Source: Acetobacteraceae bacterium
GTDB lineage: Bacteria > Pseudomonadota > Alphaproteobacteria > Acetobacterales > Acetobacteraceae
Direction: 5' to 3'
Length of the DNA: 48,809 nucleotides
Assembly: GCA_027326105.1 (NCBI GenBank)
Contig: DAHWFB010000111.1
Location: 1 to 48,809 of the forward strand
This document shows, one piece after another, positions 16,137-26,769 of the stretch; positions within the stretch are counted from its first letter, which is position 1; each line of letters opens with the position of its first letter. Made by a program: the position numbers and the translations under genes. The notes beneath the pieces are model-generated. The model was not told the DNA's origin. It saw only the letters and a program-made list of their open reading frames with translations, and did no database searches.

Positions 16137-16340
16137 GTGCAGGTTCTGGTTCGCGACAACAACGTCGATCAGGCGCTCAAGGCGCTCAAGAAGAAGATGC
16201 AGCGTGAAGGCATCTTCCGCGAAATGAAACTCCGCCGCCACTACGAGAAACCCTCCGAACGCCGCGCCCGCGAGGCCGCCGAGGCCGTCCGCCGCGCCCG
16301 CAAGCTCGAGCGCAAGCGGATCGAGCGCGAAGGCTTCTGA
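16137..16340 (+). CDS. rpsU: 30S ribosomal protein S21
   Basis: S21 is a small, very basic protein near the platform of the 30S subunit that aids initiation. The 67-residue product [37 protein letters not shown] is unmistakable. Translation starts at GTG 16137 behind GGAGAGG. The ORF track buries it in a 412-residue read-through frame, and only the last 67 codons are real. It is monocistronic and convergent with the UbiH-type gene 111 bases downstream; I see no clear terminator between them. Confidence 0.95.
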   Translation: MQVLVRDNNVDQALKALKKKMQREGIFREMKLRRHYEKPSERRAREAAEAVRRARKLERKRIEREGF

Positions 16341-16451
16341 CCGCTCTCTGCCGCCCGCTCTCATGGCCGCCCGCGCTTCTGCCGCGTTCGGCCGGCACCC
16401 TCTTTTGGCCGTCCGCTTGGCGCCTCACGGCTCGATGGATGCCCGGTCGGT

Positions 16452-18263
<1,812 letters not shown>

Positions 18264-18274
18264 AGGAACAAGCA

Positions 18275-19615
18275 ATGAAGAGACTCACCCGCCTGCGGGC
18301 GTGCGGCCTTTGGAGCACCGCTCTGGCGGCCGGCGCCGCCGTCCTGTTCGCCCATCCTGCGCTGGCGGCGAGCCCGCCGCCCAAACTCAGCCCGGGTGAT
18401 ACCGCCTGGATGCTAACCAGCACCGCGCTGGTGCTGATGATGACCATTCCCGGCCTCGCCCTGTTCTACGCCGGCATGGTGCGCAAGAAGAACGTGTTGG
18501 CGACCATCATGCAGTCCTTCGCCATCACCTGCCTGGTCACGCTGACCTGGTGGTTCGCGGGCTACAGCCTCGCTTTCACCGACGGTGTCGGCGCCTTCAA
18601 GCCCTATATCGGCGATCTCTCGCGCTTCCTGCTCAACGGGATGGGCGCGACCTACGACAAGGCCGGGTTCGAGCTGGCGCCGACCATCCCCGAGTCCGTC
18701 TACATGATGTTCCAGATGACGTTCGCCATCATCACTCCGGCGCTGATCTGCGGTTCCTTCGCCGACCGCATGAAATTCAGCTCGATGTGCGTGTTCATGG
18801 TCGCCTGGTCGCTGCTCATCTACAGCCCGATCGCGCACTGGGTGTGGAGCGCGACGGGCTGGGAAGGAGCGCTCGGGGTCGAGGACTATGCCGGCGGCAC
18901 CGTCGTGCACATCAACGCCGGCATCGCGGGTCTGATGTCCGCTCTCGTGCTCGGCAAGCGCGTGGGCTACGGCTCGGAGAACATGTCGCCCTACAACGTC
19001 GCCTATGCGGTGATCGGCGCCGCGCTCTTGTGGGTAGGCTGGTTCGGGTTCAACGCCGGTTCCGCCGTCACTTCCGGCCCGCGCGCCGGCATGGCGATGA
19101 CGGTGACGCAGATCGCCACCGCCGCCGCCGCGATGGGCTGGATGTTCGCGGAGTGGATCACCAAGGGCAAGCCCTCGGTGCTCGGCATCGCCTCGGGTGC
19201 GGTCGCCGGCCTCGTTGCCATCACCCCGGCCTCGGGCTTCGTGCTGCCGACACCTTCGGTGATCATCGGCCTCGTCGCCGGTGTGCTGTGCTACTTCTCC
19301 TCGACTTCGATGAAGCACGCCTTCGGCTACGACGACAGCCTCGATACCTTCGGCGTCCACTGCATCGGCGGCATCATCGGGGCGCTGCTGACCGGTGTCT
19401 TCGCCTACAAGGGCTTCGTCTCCGCGCCCCAGCTTCCCGGCGGGATGGCGCAGTTCGGGCACCAGGTGATCGGGGTGCTGACGGCGCTGATCTACTCCGG
19501 GCTCGGCTCGCTGATCATCCTCAAGGTCATCGATGCCACCATGGGGTTGCGGGTCAACTCCGAGGAGGAGCGCGAGGGTCTCGACATCGCGCTGCACGGC
19601 GAACAGCTCGGCTGA
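18275..19615 (+). CDS. amtB: Ammonium transporter
   Basis: Trimeric ammonium channel/transporter of 446 residues. It begins with a cleavable signal (KRLTRLRACGLWSTALAAG..ALA-AS), followed by about eleven membrane helices. The two pore histidines are visible as GGTVVHINAG and DTFGVHCIGGI, and ALFYAGMVRKKNVLATIMQS is the classic N-terminal signature. The C-terminal tail LRVNSEEEREGLDIALHGEQLG is the cytoplasmic region contacted by GlnK. GAGGAACAAGC precedes the ATG. It forms a two-gene operon with glnK and ends in a strong hairpin terminator. Confidence 0.96.
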   Translation: MKRLTRLRACGLWSTALAAGAAVLFAHPALAASPPPKLSPGDTAWMLTSTALVLMMTIPGLALFYAGMVRKKNVLATIMQSFAITCLVTLTWWFAGYSLAFTDGVGAFKPYIGDLSRFLLNGMGATYDKAGFELAPTIPESVYMMFQMTFAIITPALICGSFADRMKFSSMCVFMVAWSLLIYSPIAHWVWSATGWEGALGVEDYAGGTVVHINAGIAGLMSALVLGKRVGYGSENMSPYNVAYAVIGAALLWVGWFGFNAGSAVTSGPRAGMAMTVTQIATAAAAMGWMFAEWITKGKPSVLGIASGAVAGLVAITPASGFVLPTPSVIIGLVAGVLCYFSSTSMKHAFGYDDSLDTFGVHCIGGIIGALLTGVFAYKGFVSAPQLPGGMAQFGHQVIGVLTALIYSGLGSLIILKVIDATMGLRVNSEEEREGLDIALHGEQLG

Positions 19616-19636
19616 GCCCGCGCTGCGGACACCCAA

Positions 19637-19671
19637 GGGGCGCGCCCGGCCGGGGCGCGCCCCGCATTTTT
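19637..19671 (+). terminator. Rho-independent terminator after amtB
   Basis: GGGGCGCGCCC, a five-base loop (GGCCG) and GGGCGCGCCCC form a perfect 11-bp stem (19637-19663), followed by GCA and TTTTT (19667-19671). It separates glnK-amtB from ftsK. Confidence 0.85.
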
Positions 19672-19691
19672 GGCGGGAGGCAAACTCCAGG

Positions 19692-19730
19692 TTCCCAGAA
19701 TCAGCCGGTTCGGAGTAGGATTTGAACCGG
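19692..19730 (+). promoter_or_regulatory. Possible ftsK promoter with inverted repeat
   Basis: TTCCCA (19692-19697), 18 bases and TAGGAT (19716-19721) are a plausible promoter. The -10 lies inside the loop of an inverted repeat CCGGTTC-N12-GAACCGG (19705-19730), which could be an operator. The 97 bases between the amtB terminator and ftsK hold nothing else. Confidence 0.4.
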
Positions 19731-19768
19731 GACGACAAGCCCGCGCCCGCCCGCGCCAAGGAACCTGC

Positions 19769-22177
19769 ATGCACGTCGCTGCCGAAGCCCGCTCTCTCGC
19801 CTCTCCCGCCATCCGCCAGCTTGTGCTGCGCCGGCTGGCCGGGCTGGGCGGCATCCTGCTCGGTTTCGCCGGTATCGCGCTGCTGCTGGCGCTGTTCAGC
19901 TACCATCCGGCGGACCCGTCGCTCGACACCGCCTCCGGGGGTGCGGCCGCCAATCTCGCTGGTCCGGCGGGCGCGGTGGTGGCCGATCTGCTGTTGCAGG
20001 GGTTCGGTGCCGCTGCGGTGCTGCCGGCGGTGGCGTTGCTCGCCTGGGCGTGGCGGGTGGCGGCGCGGGGCGGGGTTGCCCGGCCGTTGTGGCGCGTCGC
20101 GGCCTTGCTGCTGGCCGTTCCGCTAGCCGCCGCGGCATTCTCGGTAGCGCCGTTCGGCGGTCTCGCCTGGCCGGTCCCTGCCGGCGCGGGCGGAGTGGTG
20201 GGGGCCATGCTCGGGCCGCCCTGGCGGGGGTTCCTCGGCGGCCTCGCGGGTCCGGTCGGGGCGCTCGCCGCGACCGGTTTGCTGGCGCTCGTGGCCGTCG
20301 CGCTCGGCTTCTTCGCGCTCGCCCTCTCGCCCCGGGAGTGGCGCGCCGCGGGGCGGGGAACGGTCGCCATCGCGCGCGGGGCGGCCCGCCGTGGCGGCGG
20401 ATTGCTCGGCCGCCTCGCGCCGTTGTTCGCTCTGTTGCGCCGACCGCCGCGTTCCCGTCCGCCGCCGGCGCCGGGCTGGCGCGAGCCTTCCGATGATGAC
20501 ATTCCCGAATTCCTCGTGCGCGGCCGCCGGGGCCCCGCCGAGGGGCCGATCGAGCAACCCCCGATCGGCGGAGTGGCCCCGCCGGCGGCCCCGCGCCCCG
20601 CGCGCGCCGTGCCGCGCGGTCTCAAGCCCGCCGCCGCCGCCCGCCAGGAGAGTCTCGGCCTGGCCGAACCGGGCTGGCGGACCCCGCCGCTCGCACTCCT
20701 GCGCCCGGCGCCGGCGCGCCAGACCAGCGGCCCTTCGGCCGACGCGCTCGCCGCCAACGCAAGGCTGCTGGAGACCGTGCTCGGCGACTACGGGGTGCAG
20801 GGCCGGATCGTTGCCATCCACCCCGGTCCGGTGGTGACGCTGTATGAACTCGAACCCGCGCCGGGGATACGTTCGGCCCGGGTCATCGGGCTCGCCGACG
20901 ACGTCGCGCGTTCGCTCTCGGTGGTGGCGGTGCGCATCGCGACCGTTCCCGGGCGCAACGTGCTCGGTATCGAAGTGCCCAACGCGCGGCGCGAAACGGT
21001 GTTCCTCTCCGAGTTGCTGGGCAGCGAGGCGTGGGCGGCCAACCAGGCCCGGCTCGCGCTCGCGCTCGGCAAGGATATCGGCGGCGCGCCGGTGATGGCC
21101 GATCTCGCGCGGATGCCGCATCTGCTCATCGCCGGCACCACCGGCTCGGGCAAGTCGGTCGGCGTCAACGCCATGATCCTCTCGCTGCTCTTCCGCCTCT
21201 CGCCCGACGAGTGCCGGCTGATCCTGATCGACCCCAAGATGCTCGAGCTTTCGGTCTATGACGGCATTCCCCACCTGATGGCCCCGGTGGTGACCGAGCC
21301 GGCCAAGGCGGTGACCGCGCTGAAATGGACCGTGCGCGAGATGGAGCGGCGCTATCGCGCGATGAGTCAGCTCGGCGTGCGCAACATCGGCGGCTACAAC
21401 GACCGGGTGGCGGACGCGCGCGCCAAGGGCGAGGTGGTGACCCGCCGGGTGCAGACCGGCTTCGATTCCGAGACCGGGCGGCCGCTGTTCGAGGACCAGC
21501 CACTCGCGCTCGCGCCCCTGCCGCTGTTGGTCGTCGTCATCGACGAGATGGCCGATCTGATGATGGTCGCGGGCAAGGAGATCGAGGCCGCGGTGCAGCG
21601 GCTGGCGCAGATGGCGCGCGCCGCCGGCATCCACGTCATCATGGCGACGCAGCGGCCCTCGGTCGATGTCATCACCGGCACCATCAAGGCGAATTTCCCC
21701 ACCCGCATCAGCTTCCAGGTGATCAGCAAGTTCGACAGCCGCACCATCCTCGGCGAGCAGGGCTCCGAACAGCTGCTCGGCCAGGGCGACATGCTCTACA
21801 TGGTGGGTGGCGGGCGCATCACCCGGGTCCATGGCCCGTTCGTGTCCGACGGCGAGGTGGAGGAGGTGGTGGCCTGGCTGCGCGAACGGGGCGAGCCCGC
21901 CTACGTCGAGGAGGTGACCGAGCCGGTGGACGAGGAGGACATGCCGCCGATGCCCGGCCTCGCCGGCGCCGGGGACGGCGAGAAGGGCCTCTACGACCAG
22001 GCGGTGGCGCTGGTCGCGCGCGAGGGCAAGGCCTCGACCTCCTTCGTCCAGCGCCATCTCCAGATCGGCTACAACCGCGCCGCCAAGCTGATCGAGCAGA
22101 TGGAGAAGCAGGGCATCGTCGGGCCGGCCAACCATGTCGGCAAGCGCGAGGTGCTGATCCGCCACGGCGAGGAGTGA
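19769..22177 (+). CDS. ftsK: DNA translocase FtsK
   Basis: Septum-anchored hexameric motor that pumps chromosome termini toward dif for XerCD resolution. The 802-residue protein has about four N-terminal membrane helices within its first 200 residues and a Pro/Arg-rich linker (about 220-330). The RecA-type motor carries Walker A GTTGSGKSVGVNAM (near 456-469) and Walker B LLVVVIDEMADLMM (near 586-599). The C-terminal gamma winged-helix domain (FVQRHLQIGYNRAAKLIEQM) reads KOPS/FRS sites. The ATG at 19769 follows AAGGAACC; the ORF-track start 33 codons earlier overlaps the likely promoter. Length is normal for alphaproteobacterial FtsK. Confidence 0.95.
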   Translation: MHVAAEARSLASPAIRQLVLRRLAGLGGILLGFAGIALLLALFSYHPADPSLDTASGGAAANLAGPAGAVVADLLLQGFGAAAVLPAVALLAWAWRVAARGGVARPLWRVAALLLAVPLAAAAFSVAPFGGLAWPVPAGAGGVVGAMLGPPWRGFLGGLAGPVGALAATGLLALVAVALGFFALALSPREWRAAGRGTVAIARGAARRGGGLLGRLAPLFALLRRPPRSRPPPAPGWREPSDDDIPEFLVRGRRGPAEGPIEQPPIGGVAPPAAPRPARAVPRGLKPAAAARQESLGLAEPGWRTPPLALLRPAPARQTSGPSADALAANARLLETVLGDYGVQGRIVAIHPGPVVTLYELEPAPGIRSARVIGLADDVARSLSVVAVRIATVPGRNVLGIEVPNARRETVFLSELLGSEAWAANQARLALALGKDIGGAPVMADLARMPHLLIAGTTGSGKSVGVNAMILSLLFRLSPDECRLILIDPKMLELSVYDGIPHLMAPVVTEPAKAVTALKWTVREMERRYRAMSQLGVRNIGGYNDRVADARAKGEVVTRRVQTGFDSETGRPLFEDQPLALAPLPLLVVVIDEMADLMMVAGKEIEAAVQRLAQMARAAGIHVIMATQRPSVDVITGTIKANFPTRISFQVISKFDSRTILGEQGSEQLLGQGDMLYMVGGGRITRVHGPFVSDGEVEEVVAWLRERGEPAYVEEVTEPVDEEDMPPMPGLAGAGDGEKGLYDQAVALVAREGKASTSFVQRHLQIGYNRAAKLIEQMEKQGIVGPANHVGKREVLIRHGEE

Positions 22178-22248
22178 TGCGCGCTTGCGGGCGCGGTGGT
22201 AGCGGTGTCTGCTCGGCGTCCGGTTCCCGACCAAGGGGGGAAATTCGC

Positions 22249-22803
22249 ATGCGTGCTCTCTTGCTGGCTGCAGCACTCACCCTGCCCGCGCGCTCCGCCC
22301 TGGCGGGCGGCTTCACCCTGACCAGTTCCAGCTTCGCCGACGGCGCCACCATGCCGATGGCGCTGGTGCTGCGCGGCCACGGCTGCAGCGGTGGCGATCA
22401 CTCGCCCGCGCTCGCCTGGTCGGGCGCGCCGGCGGGGACGAAGAGTTTCGCCATCACCCTGTTCGATCCGGATGGGCGGGCGGGCGCCGGCTGGTGGCAC
22501 TGGACGGTGTTCGACATCCCTCCCGGCGTGAACGGTCTCCGCGCGGACGCCGGAGCGCCCGGCTCGCCGGCGCTGCCCGCTGGCGCGGTCGAGGGACGGA
22601 CGAGTTTCGGGTTTTCCCACTACGGCGGCCCGTGCCCGCCACCCGGTGACCCCCCGCATCATTACCGGATCACCCTCTATGCGCTGAGGGTGGCGAAACC
22701 GCCGTTCGATGCCCACGTGTCCGGGCCGCTGCTGACGCAGTATCTGCGCTCCCACACCCTGGCGACGGCGCGTATCGTCGGGCGCTACGGCCGCCCCAAG
22801 TGA
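22249..22803 (+). CDS. Exported YbhB/YbcL-type PEBP-family protein
   Basis: Phosphatidylethanolamine-binding-protein-like domain of the bacterial YbhB/YbcL group, 184 residues, with an N-terminal signal peptide (RALLLAAALTLPARSALA-GG). Typical elements are FTLTSSSFADG, CSGGDHSPALAWSGAPAGTKSFAITLFDPD, WWHWTVFDIPPGV, and PPHHYRITLYAL. The ATG at 22249 follows AAGGGGGGAAATTCGC and gives a clean signal peptide; earlier in-frame codons overlap the ftsK end. Ligand and role are unknown. It sits between ftsK and a FUSC transporter on the same strand, 71 bases after ftsK. Confidence 0.87.
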   Translation: MRALLLAAALTLPARSALAGGFTLTSSSFADGATMPMALVLRGHGCSGGDHSPALAWSGAPAGTKSFAITLFDPDGRAGAGWWHWTVFDIPPGVNGLRADAGAPGSPALPAGAVEGRTSFGFSHYGGPCPPPGDPPHHYRITLYALRVAKPPFDAHVSGPLLTQYLRSHTLATARIVGRYGRPK

Positions 22804-22833
22804 GCCGCGGTTCCCGCCGGGGAGCGTGACGCG

Positions 22834-24900
22834 GTGGCGGCGGGGCGGCTGAATCAAGGGGCGTTCGGCGCGGCGTCAGACCTCGCGCTGCCGCCGCGGC
22901 TGCTTGATCTGCGCGCGATCAGCATCGCCGAAGGTCTGCGCGCCGGGATTTCGGTCTCGGTTCTCGCAGTAGCGAGCGTGGTGCTCGGGCGGCCGCTGCT
23001 GATGGAGGCGGCGCTGGGCGCGTTTCTCGCCTGTATCTGCGATGCCGGCGGTCCGCTGGCGCGAAGGCTGCCGCCGCTCCTGCTCCTCGCAGCACTCGGG
23101 GCCGCGGTGGTGGCCGGGTTCGGGCTGCTGCGGGCCGCGCCCGCCTATGTCATCCTGCCCGCTGCCGCGCTTGCCCTGTTCGCCGGCGGCCTGGCGCGCG
23201 GGTGGGGACAGCGCGGGTTGCTGATCGGCAACCAGATCGCGGTGCTGGTCATTTTCGCGCTCGATGCGCCGCTGCCCGATGTCCGCGTCGCCGCCACACT
23301 GGCCGGCTGGTTCGCTTTCGGGGTGCTGTGGGTAGCGCTGTTGACGCCGCTGTTCTGGCCGATCCAGCCGTTCGAACCGGCGCGCCGGGCGGTGGGTGCG
23401 GCGTGGCGACAGGTCGGGTTCCTGGTGCGCGATCTGTGCGCCCTGCTCGCGGCGCCGGAGCAGCGCGAGACACTCTGGGAGCGACACGCCCGGCGGGAAC
23501 GGCGGGCGGTGCGGGCGGTGATCGAGCGCGCGCGGGCGGTGGTGCGGGAGACGCTTTCGGTGCGCGGGGCCAACAGCCGGCGCGCCGGGCAGGCGCTGTT
23601 GCGGCTGGAGACCGCCGACCAGATCTTCGGTGCCCTGATCGCGCTCGGCGACCTCCTCGAGCAGGACCACGCGCTCGCCGCCGACCCCGCGCCCCGGCGC
23701 TTCCTGCGCCGGCTCGCACCGCTCCTGGGTGCGATCGGAGCGATGATCGAACGGGGCAGCGGGCGGGAGGTGGCGCGGCTGGCCCGCGCCGTGGAGGCCT
23801 TAGCGGCGAGCCCGACCAGCGCCGCCTGGGCGCCGGTGGCGCTGAACATCCTGCAACGGCTGCGCGTCGCGCTCACCGTCAGTGCGCCGGCGACCGCTGA
23901 TCCGGGGGGCGAGATGGGGCTCGGCGCCCGCCTGCTTGCCCCGCTCGGCGAGGCGATGGACCCGCGGTCCGGCACCTTTCGTCACGCCGCGCGGCTGGCC
24001 GTCGCCGGCACGCTCGGCATTGCCGTCACGCTGATGCGCAGCGATCCTTACCAGCACTGGCTGACCATCAGCATCGTCGTCACCCTCCAGCCCAACTTCG
24101 CCACCACCTGGCTGCGCGCGCTCGAGCGTCTGGCGGGGACGGTGCTGGGGGCGGCGATCGGGGCGCTGATCGCGTTTCTGTGCCCAGGACCACTCGCCTT
24201 CGCCTGGGCGCTGCTTCCCGTTACCGCGACGGCGCTTGCCCTGCGGGGGGTGAATTTCGGCCTCTTCATCGCGGCGCTGACGCCGGCGATCGTGCTGCTG
24301 GTCGAAATCGGTGCGCATGGGGCGGGGGAGTTCGGGGTGGTCTTCGCCCGCGTCGGCTACACGCTGGTGGGGGGCGCGCTGGCGGTGGCGGCGGGGCTCC
24401 TGCTGTGGCCGGGCAGGGAGGAAGGGGCATCGCGGCGGCTGCTCACCGCGGCGGTGGCGGCGCACGGGCGCTTCGCGAGCGCCGCACTCGCTGCCTGTCT
24501 CGGCGAAGGGAGCGTCGCGGCGGCGGACGACGCGCGCCGGGCGGCCGGCCTCGCCTCCAACGCGCTCGAGGGCGGGCTCGCTCGTGCCCTGTTGGAGCCC
24601 GGCAGGGTGGAGCGGCGGGCGGTCGATCGCGCCCTGGTGGTGGATGCCGCCTTGCGCCGCTTCGCCGCCCGCATCGCCGCCCTGCAATTGGACCGCGCCG
24701 GCCTGCGGGCCCTCGGCCCGGCGCTCGGACCGTGGCGGGAATGGATCGGGGTTGCGATGGCGGGGCTGGCCGCCGAGCCGCCGCAGCCGCCGCCGCCGGC
24801 ACCACCGGCACTGCCCGGCCACGTGGGCGAGGGGTTCGCGCGCCTCGCCCGGCAGGTCGATCTCGTCGCCGGGGCGCTGGGGCGTGCCGCTGAGGCCTAG
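22834..24900 (+). CDS. FUSC-family inner-membrane transporter-like protein
   Basis: The 688-residue protein has the two-block topology of the fusaric-acid-resistance (FUSC/AaeB/YccS) family. About six N-terminal helices (roughly 30-165) are followed by a large charged cytoplasmic region (about 180-350), a second helix block (about 375-515) starting HAARLAVAGTLGIAVTLMRSDPYQHWLTISIVV, and a C-terminal soluble domain with a Pro-rich stretch. Members are implicated in efflux of aromatic acids, but no HlyD-like partner gene is adjacent. The start is GTG 22834 with GGGGAG upstream. Its stop shares the sequence CTAG with the stop of the convergent ATP-grasp gene. Confidence 0.82.
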   Translation: MAAGRLNQGAFGAASDLALPPRLLDLRAISIAEGLRAGISVSVLAVASVVLGRPLLMEAALGAFLACICDAGGPLARRLPPLLLLAALGAAVVAGFGLLRAAPAYVILPAAALALFAGGLARGWGQRGLLIGNQIAVLVIFALDAPLPDVRVAATLAGWFAFGVLWVALLTPLFWPIQPFEPARRAVGAAWRQVGFLVRDLCALLAAPEQRETLWERHARRERRAVRAVIERARAVVRETLSVRGANSRRAGQALLRLETADQIFGALIALGDLLEQDHALAADPAPRRFLRRLAPLLGAIGAMIERGSGREVARLARAVEALAASPTSAAWAPVALNILQRLRVALTVSAPATADPGGEMGLGARLLAPLGEAMDPRSGTFRHAARLAVAGTLGIAVTLMRSDPYQHWLTISIVVTLQPNFATTWLRALERLAGTVLGAAIGALIAFLCPGPLAFAWALLPVTATALALRGVNFGLFIAALTPAIVLLVEIGAHGAGEFGVVFARVGYTLVGGALAVAAGLLLWPGREEGASRRLLTAAVAAHGRFASAALAACLGEGSVAAADDARRAAGLASNALEGGLARALLEPGRVERRAVDRALVVDAALRRFAARIAALQLDRAGLRALGPALGPWREWIGVAMAGLAAEPPQPPPPAPPALPGHVGEGFARLARQVDLVAGALGRAAEA

Positions 24901-26024
24901 TCGTTGGCGGGATAGCGCGCCATCAAGCGCTTGTGCTCGCGCCACAGCCGGAAAACGCGCCAGATCGAGGTCGGGCGGAAGCCGCGGGCCCGGTTGGCGG
25001 CGCCGATTTCGAAGGCCATGCGGTAGTGGGCGAATTGCGCGGCGTAGGCATCCACCAGGCTGGTCTCGGCGTCCCAGATGTGGGTCGCCTCGGAGCCGGC
25101 GCCGTTGATTTCGATGATGGTGAAGCCCTGGCCGCGGCGGAGCTCGGCGGTGGAGCGGTAGCGCACGTCGAAGCGGCCGAAATGGAACTCGGGAATGGTG
25201 CGGGCGATGGCGTCGAGCGTCTCCGTGAGCGCGGGAGTGATGAGATCGGTGCCATTGCGGAAGATCGAGCCGCGGCAATGGTTGCCGACGAAGGAAAGGG
25301 CGACCCGCTCGCCCGCCGCCGGGACCCGGTGCCGCGCTTCGCCCAGCCGGGGCAGGTAGAAATGGGGCACGCGGCGGGCGCGCGGGTCGGCCAGCACCAA
25401 CGCGCGCAGGCTGCTTCTGCCGTCCCCCACCACTTCGGGGGAGAATTTCAGGGTGATCGAGGTGATGCGCCCGCGCGTTTCGTCGGGGCGGCGGACGTAG
25501 AAGAGGCCGGCCTCGCCGGGGTCGGGGACGAAGCGCTGCAGCACCACCGTCTGGCCGCGCGGGAATTCCGCGAGGTAGCGGGCGAGAGCGGCACCGTCGC
25601 GCAGCACCCGCACGCCGGCGCCGTTGCAGCCGAGATCGGGCTTCGCGATGAGGGGGTAGGACAGGCCGGCGGTGACGAGGCGGGCTTCGGCGCGCGCGGC
25701 CTCCCCCGCGTCCGCCGCCGGGCCGAGCGGAAAGGTGAGATAGGGCGCGATCCAGCCGCGCGCGGTGGGGCCGACCTGGTCGAGCACCTCGGACTTCGAC
25801 TCGCCGCAGAGCCCGCCGGCGGTGATGCGCGGATTGGCCGCGGTCAGCGTGCCGAGGCCGCGATGGCGCAGGCCGAGGCCGATCCATTGCAGGGCGACCG
25901 GAAGATAGAACAGTCCGCTCGGCCAGAATTCGAACAGCGAGACCGGGCGCGGCGGGCGGCGGCGATGGAGCCGGCGCCAGAGCAAGGCCGCCAATCCGGT
26001 GGCCGGCGAGGGGGCGTCGCTCAT
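24897..26024 (-). CDS. ATP-grasp domain protein of unknown substrate
   Basis: A 375-residue cytoplasmic protein with ATP-grasp ligase features. The lysine-bearing strand is YPLIAKPDLGCNGAGVRV, followed by TVVLQRFVPDPGEAGLFYVRRP and the metal-binding end FHFGRFDVRYRS and FTIIEINGAGSEATHIWD with the D-E-N ligands. Homologues are often auto-annotated as D-Ala--D-Ala ligase, but the layout, with FEFWPSGLFYLPVALQWIGLGLRHRGL at the N-terminus, is unlike Ddl. It more likely joins a carboxylate to an unknown amine. The ATG at 26024 overlaps the stop of the upstream DedA gene (ATGA), so the pair is translationally coupled, hinting at envelope or lipid modification. That function is inference. Confidence 0.72.
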   Translation of the reverse strand: MSDAPSPATGLAALLWRRLHRRRPPRPVSLFEFWPSGLFYLPVALQWIGLGLRHRGLGTLTAANPRITAGGLCGESKSEVLDQVGPTARGWIAPYLTFPLGPAADAGEAARAEARLVTAGLSYPLIAKPDLGCNGAGVRVLRDGAALARYLAEFPRGQTVVLQRFVPDPGEAGLFYVRRPDETRGRITSITLKFSPEVVGDGRSSLRALVLADPRARRVPHFYLPRLGEARHRVPAAGERVALSFVGNHCRGSIFRNGTDLITPALTETLDAIARTIPEFHFGRFDVRYRSTAELRRGQGFTIIEINGAGSEATHIWDAETSLVDAYAAQFAHYRMAFEIGAANRARGFRPTSIWRVFRLWREHKRLMARYPAND

Positions 26025-26689
26025 GGTGTGCCGGCGCGGCCGGCGGAGAAGAGCTTGCGTGCCGCGAGCCGGCCCAGCGCGAGCAGGGCGAGGCAGAGGA
26101 ACAGCACGCCGGCCCAGCGCCAGGCGCCGAGCCAGGCGAGCAGCGCGTCCCCGAGCCAGAGCGAGAGCGCGAAGAGGCTCGAGGTCCAGGCCAGCGTCGC
26201 GCCCGCGGTGGCCAGGGTGAAGACGCGGAAGGGGGCGCGCAGGAAGCCGCAGGCGGTATAGGTGGGAAGCCGCATGCCGGGCAGGAAGCGGCTCGCCACC
26301 ACGACACGGGCGGTGCGCGGATGCAGCCACGCGGCGCCAAGGTCGCGCCGGCGGCGGGGGACCAGCCGGTCGATTCCGGGAACCAGGGCGGAGAGCCTGC
26401 CGAGACCGTAGAGCCCGATATCGCCGAGCACGATGCCGCCGACCAGCGCCGCGAGCGCCACCGGCAGCGCGATGCCGCCCGACTGCACCTCGAGCGCGGT
26501 CAGCACCGTCGCCGCGTCCTCGAGCACGAAGGTGCCGGCGACGATGGCGAGCGCCTGGAGGGCGGGATGCTGCAGCGAAGCGGCGAGCAGGGCGGCGAGT
26601 GCGGCGATGGCGGGCGACTCCTCGGCGGGATTGCGGCGGCTTTGCGGCAGACCCTCCGCCAACCACCATATCCGCTCTGCTCCCGTCAA
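26021..26689 (-). CDS. DedA-family membrane protein
   Basis: DedA/VTT proteins are polytopic inner-membrane proteins, several now linked to lipid (undecaprenyl or phospholipid) flipping. The 222-residue product shows the family pattern: LEDAATVLTALEVQSGGIALPVALAALVGGIVLGDIGLYGLGRL with acidic residues in the re-entrant region, then VVASRFLPGMRLPTYTACGF, the conserved R-F-x-P-G-x-R motif. The start is TTG at 26689, supported by AGGGAGG six bases upstream; no ATG or GTG is available nearby. It is co-translated with the ATP-grasp gene. Confidence 0.85.
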   Translation of the reverse strand: MTGAERIWWLAEGLPQSRRNPAEESPAIAALAALLAASLQHPALQALAIVAGTFVLEDAATVLTALEVQSGGIALPVALAALVGGIVLGDIGLYGLGRLSALVPGIDRLVPRRRRDLGAAWLHPRTARVVVASRFLPGMRLPTYTACGFLRAPFRVFTLATAGATLAWTSSLFALSLWLGDALLAWLGAWRWAGVLFLCLALLALGRLAARKLFSAGRAGTP

Positions 26690-26769
26690 TAGCGGCCTCC
26701 CTGCCGAGCAGGCTCGCCGTTACCCGGCCGGGGTGTTCGGCAGGAACACGCGCGTGGTAGGGACGGCAG

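Noticed and set aside
19700-19735. GGATTTGAACC looks like the reverse complement of a tRNA T-arm
   Set aside because: No acceptor, anticodon or D stems can be folded around it on the minus strand; the sequence is one arm of the CCGGTTC/GAACCGG inverted repeat.
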